A stretch of DNA of 64,000 bases from Acanthaster planci (Eukaryota; Echinodermata; Asteroidea; Valvatida; Acanthasteridae), in NCBI RefSeq assembly GCF_001949145.1, contig NW_019091496.1:388339-452338 (forward strand), read 5' to 3'. Position 1 is the first letter of the stretch. Each line of letters opens with the position of its first letter. The notes beneath the pieces are model-generated. The model had not been told where the DNA came from, ran no database searches, and saw only the letters and a list, made by a program, of their open reading frames with translations. A program made the translations under genes and the position numbers. Shown here piece by piece: positions 62,579-64,000 of the stretch.

Positions 62579-62692
62579 CCTTGCATGTAGATTGCATTTT
62601 CAATCAGCTACAACTGTCTCTCTTGCAGCCTTGTACAGGAGTCAGAATAATCCTGCTTGTCTGGAATGTCTCATGGTCAATGCCTGCCAGCC

Positions 62693-63876
62693 CTACGATG
62701 ATGCGCTGTCAAAGAAACAAAAATTAGGAACTCAATGAACTTCAGTCATGCCACATTGTGCTGGAAAACTGGATGCCTTTTTCCCTTGAACTCAAACCAT
62801 AAAATAAAGGGTAAAGTAACCCCCGCAGGGAAACCCCCTTACCTGAGCATCTGCTGTAGCCACTGGTACCCTGCTTTCAAGTACGGCAGGGTGGCCGTCC
62901 AGAGCAGGACCGAGTAATGGAGGATGCCGTCCCACAATGCCTCAAGGTGAGGGGAAACGGCCGCCCAGAAGGCGATGAGATACGGCGAGAGGAAGTCCCA
63001 CGCTAAGACCAGGTAGCCCCAGAGGAGATTCCACAGGACAGGAATCTGGGCTTTGATCTGGGTTGCAAAAAAAAGACACGTTCTTATAGTTACCAACATT
63101 TCTAACCACATTTGGCAGATTTCAGTAGATTTGGTAAAAAATGCTTGCACAAAGTTGTAGGCATTGCATGGCCTTAATTGATTTTGCCAAAAAAACCCAA
63201 AATTTGAAAAAAATCATAATTTGGGGCCAAAATGTCTCTTCCTGAAAACGGTGACGAAATGGTGTCCTTCCCATGGTGTCTCCTCCCTGAGCTATCTCAA
63301 AGCTTACCAATTCCAGAGCGATGGGGACATTGTGTGCGAGCCAGGCCCATAATGGTGTGGTCAGCTCGGCCAAGTAGAGAAACAGTGCACACAGCTTGTC
63401 CTTCAGCAGAACCAGGTAAGGCCCGCACAACTCGGCTGCCTTCACATAGTAGATGGGTACGTTGACCGACGCCCAGCTGAAAACAAGACACACGCAGGTG
63501 TTTGGATGATGCAACTTACAGGTGACTGTCTTCCCTTCCCAACTACCCCCTGCCCCCGAGGGCTGCATCAACCCTCCCATGGTGACAGCATTCCTCTTTT
63601 CAGTTGCTCGGCAAATCATGAGAATGACTGAGCATATGATGCTGCCATGTTTGCCTCGCGCCCTGTAGACCCATTTGCAATAGTAAGACAACTTCACAAA
63701 TTGATAAAAGAGAACAGACTATTTTTTCCTTCCGGGCACAGTCTGGTTACCTGCTTTGAATGGTAGAAAAGCAAGATGGCTGCCCGTAGATAGGGGTCTA
63801 TTGTACAGTACGATGACTGCATCTCAGTGAGATACGAGTACACGTTTGTGCAGTCCAGAAACTGTGCTCTACTGCT
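62693..63876 (-). CDS. TMEM214: C-terminal exons of a tryptophan-rich membrane protein, TMEM214-like (partial)
   Basis: Exons (minus): 63876-63751 (42 codons, SSRAQFLDCTNVYSYLTEMQ...), 63476-63308, 63057-62843 and the terminal 62705-62693, ending QQML-SASS-stop. The middle exons are hydrophobic with regularly spaced Trp, Pro and Tyr (WASVNVPIYYVKAAELCGPY; PLWAWLAHNVP; LWGYLVLAWDFLSPYL; WTATLPYLKAGYQWL). This pattern resembles the C-terminal region of TMEM214, an ER membrane protein linked to ER-stress apoptosis through caspase-4 anchoring. The family call rests on pattern memory, not alignment. The exon at 63751 ends in phase 0 but the next needs phase 2, so a microexon or another donor is missing between them. 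The 5' part of the gene is right of the window. Confidence 0.5.
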
Positions 63877-64000
63877 CTAATACGGCAATAAGGAAGGGAG
63901 GCTGACTATTTTTTAAATTTCATTCGGACAATTACGCTGTGCAGTGTTGTTTGACGCAGTCCGTAGTTAAAACGATTATCGTGGCCTGGGCCTTAGGGTC

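Larger units (their letters stand above)
59661..62692. other. PPT1 upstream region and probable long 3' UTR of the TMEM214-like gene
   Basis: No coding exon was recognised on either strand. AATAAA on the minus strand at 60032-60037 is a candidate end for the TMEM214-like transcript, leaving about 0.4 kb to the PPT1 start codon. The CCAAT minisatellite lies at 62341-62578. The remainder is AT-rich unique sequence. Confidence 0.5.

Noticed and set aside
62310-62590. Three overlapping repetitive ORFs encoding Gln/Pro/Trp-rich repeats
   Set aside because: Artefact of a 17-bp minisatellite without stop codons; all three frames are open.
63122-63697. 191-codon minus-strand ORF treated as one exon
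   Set aside because: It runs through the acceptor at 63477 and the donor at 63307; only the 63308-63476 part has the hydrophobic, Trp-rich character shared with the neighbouring exon.

Overview
The window is eukaryotic nuclear DNA. The genes are split by GT-AG introns of a few hundred bases to several kb, intergenic space is wide, and MITE-like and SINE-like repeats are dense. No bacterial-type operons occur. The proteins (eIF3e, RNF146, PPT1, a C8orf74-type protein, a spectraplakin-like N-terminus and a TMEM214-like C-terminus) are animal proteins. Gene density, the Deu/V-SINE-like repeat and the abundance of the palindrome TACATGTA suggest an invertebrate deuterostome such as an echinoderm, hemichordate or amphioxus. 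I cannot fix the genus from sequence alone. One ambiguous base (N) lies at 8503, consistent with a draft assembly.

Layout. 1-15.6 kb: the 5' end of a minus-strand gene for an actin-binding (CH-domain) protein of spectraplakin type, with two alternative first coding exons (14615-14681 and 15452-15590) and a shared 62-nt CH1 exon (4417-4478). The rest of that gene lies beyond the left edge. 15.6-22.5 kb: repeat-rich intergenic DNA. 23.8-36.05 kb: EIF3E on the minus strand, 12 coding exons rebuilt in phase, with one GC-AG intron. 36.05-37.35 kb: a divergent intergenic promoter region. 37.35-40.05 kb: RNF146 on the plus strand, with a short first coding exon that a simple ORF scan misses. 42.9-48.0 kb: a C8orf74 homologue on the minus strand, five exons, convergent with RNF146. 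49.85-59.66 kb: PPT1 on the minus strand, ten coding exons including a 15-nt microexon. 62.69 kb to the right edge: the C-terminal exons of a tryptophan-rich membrane protein resembling TMEM214, minus strand, continuing beyond the window.

Introns and intergenic DNA carry many non-autonomous transposons whose ends can be read directly: a hAT-type MITE with a perfect 8-bp target duplication; TTAA-flanked piggyBac-like elements; a TA-flanked pogo/Tigger-like MITE; a ~950-bp foldback with a retroposon-like insertion nested in one arm; a family with CAGGGTTCC ends; and tRNA-derived SINE fragments. A 17-bp x 14 minisatellite at 62.34 kb repeats an NF-Y (CCAAT) consensus.

The genes do not form one pathway: translation initiation (eIF3e), PAR-dependent ubiquitination (RNF146), lysosomal depalmitoylation (PPT1), cytoskeletal linkage (spectraplakin-like) and ER or other membrane function (TMEM214-like). 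Exon coordinates were derived by hand from splice signals, reading phase and remembered family alignments. Transcript data were not available.
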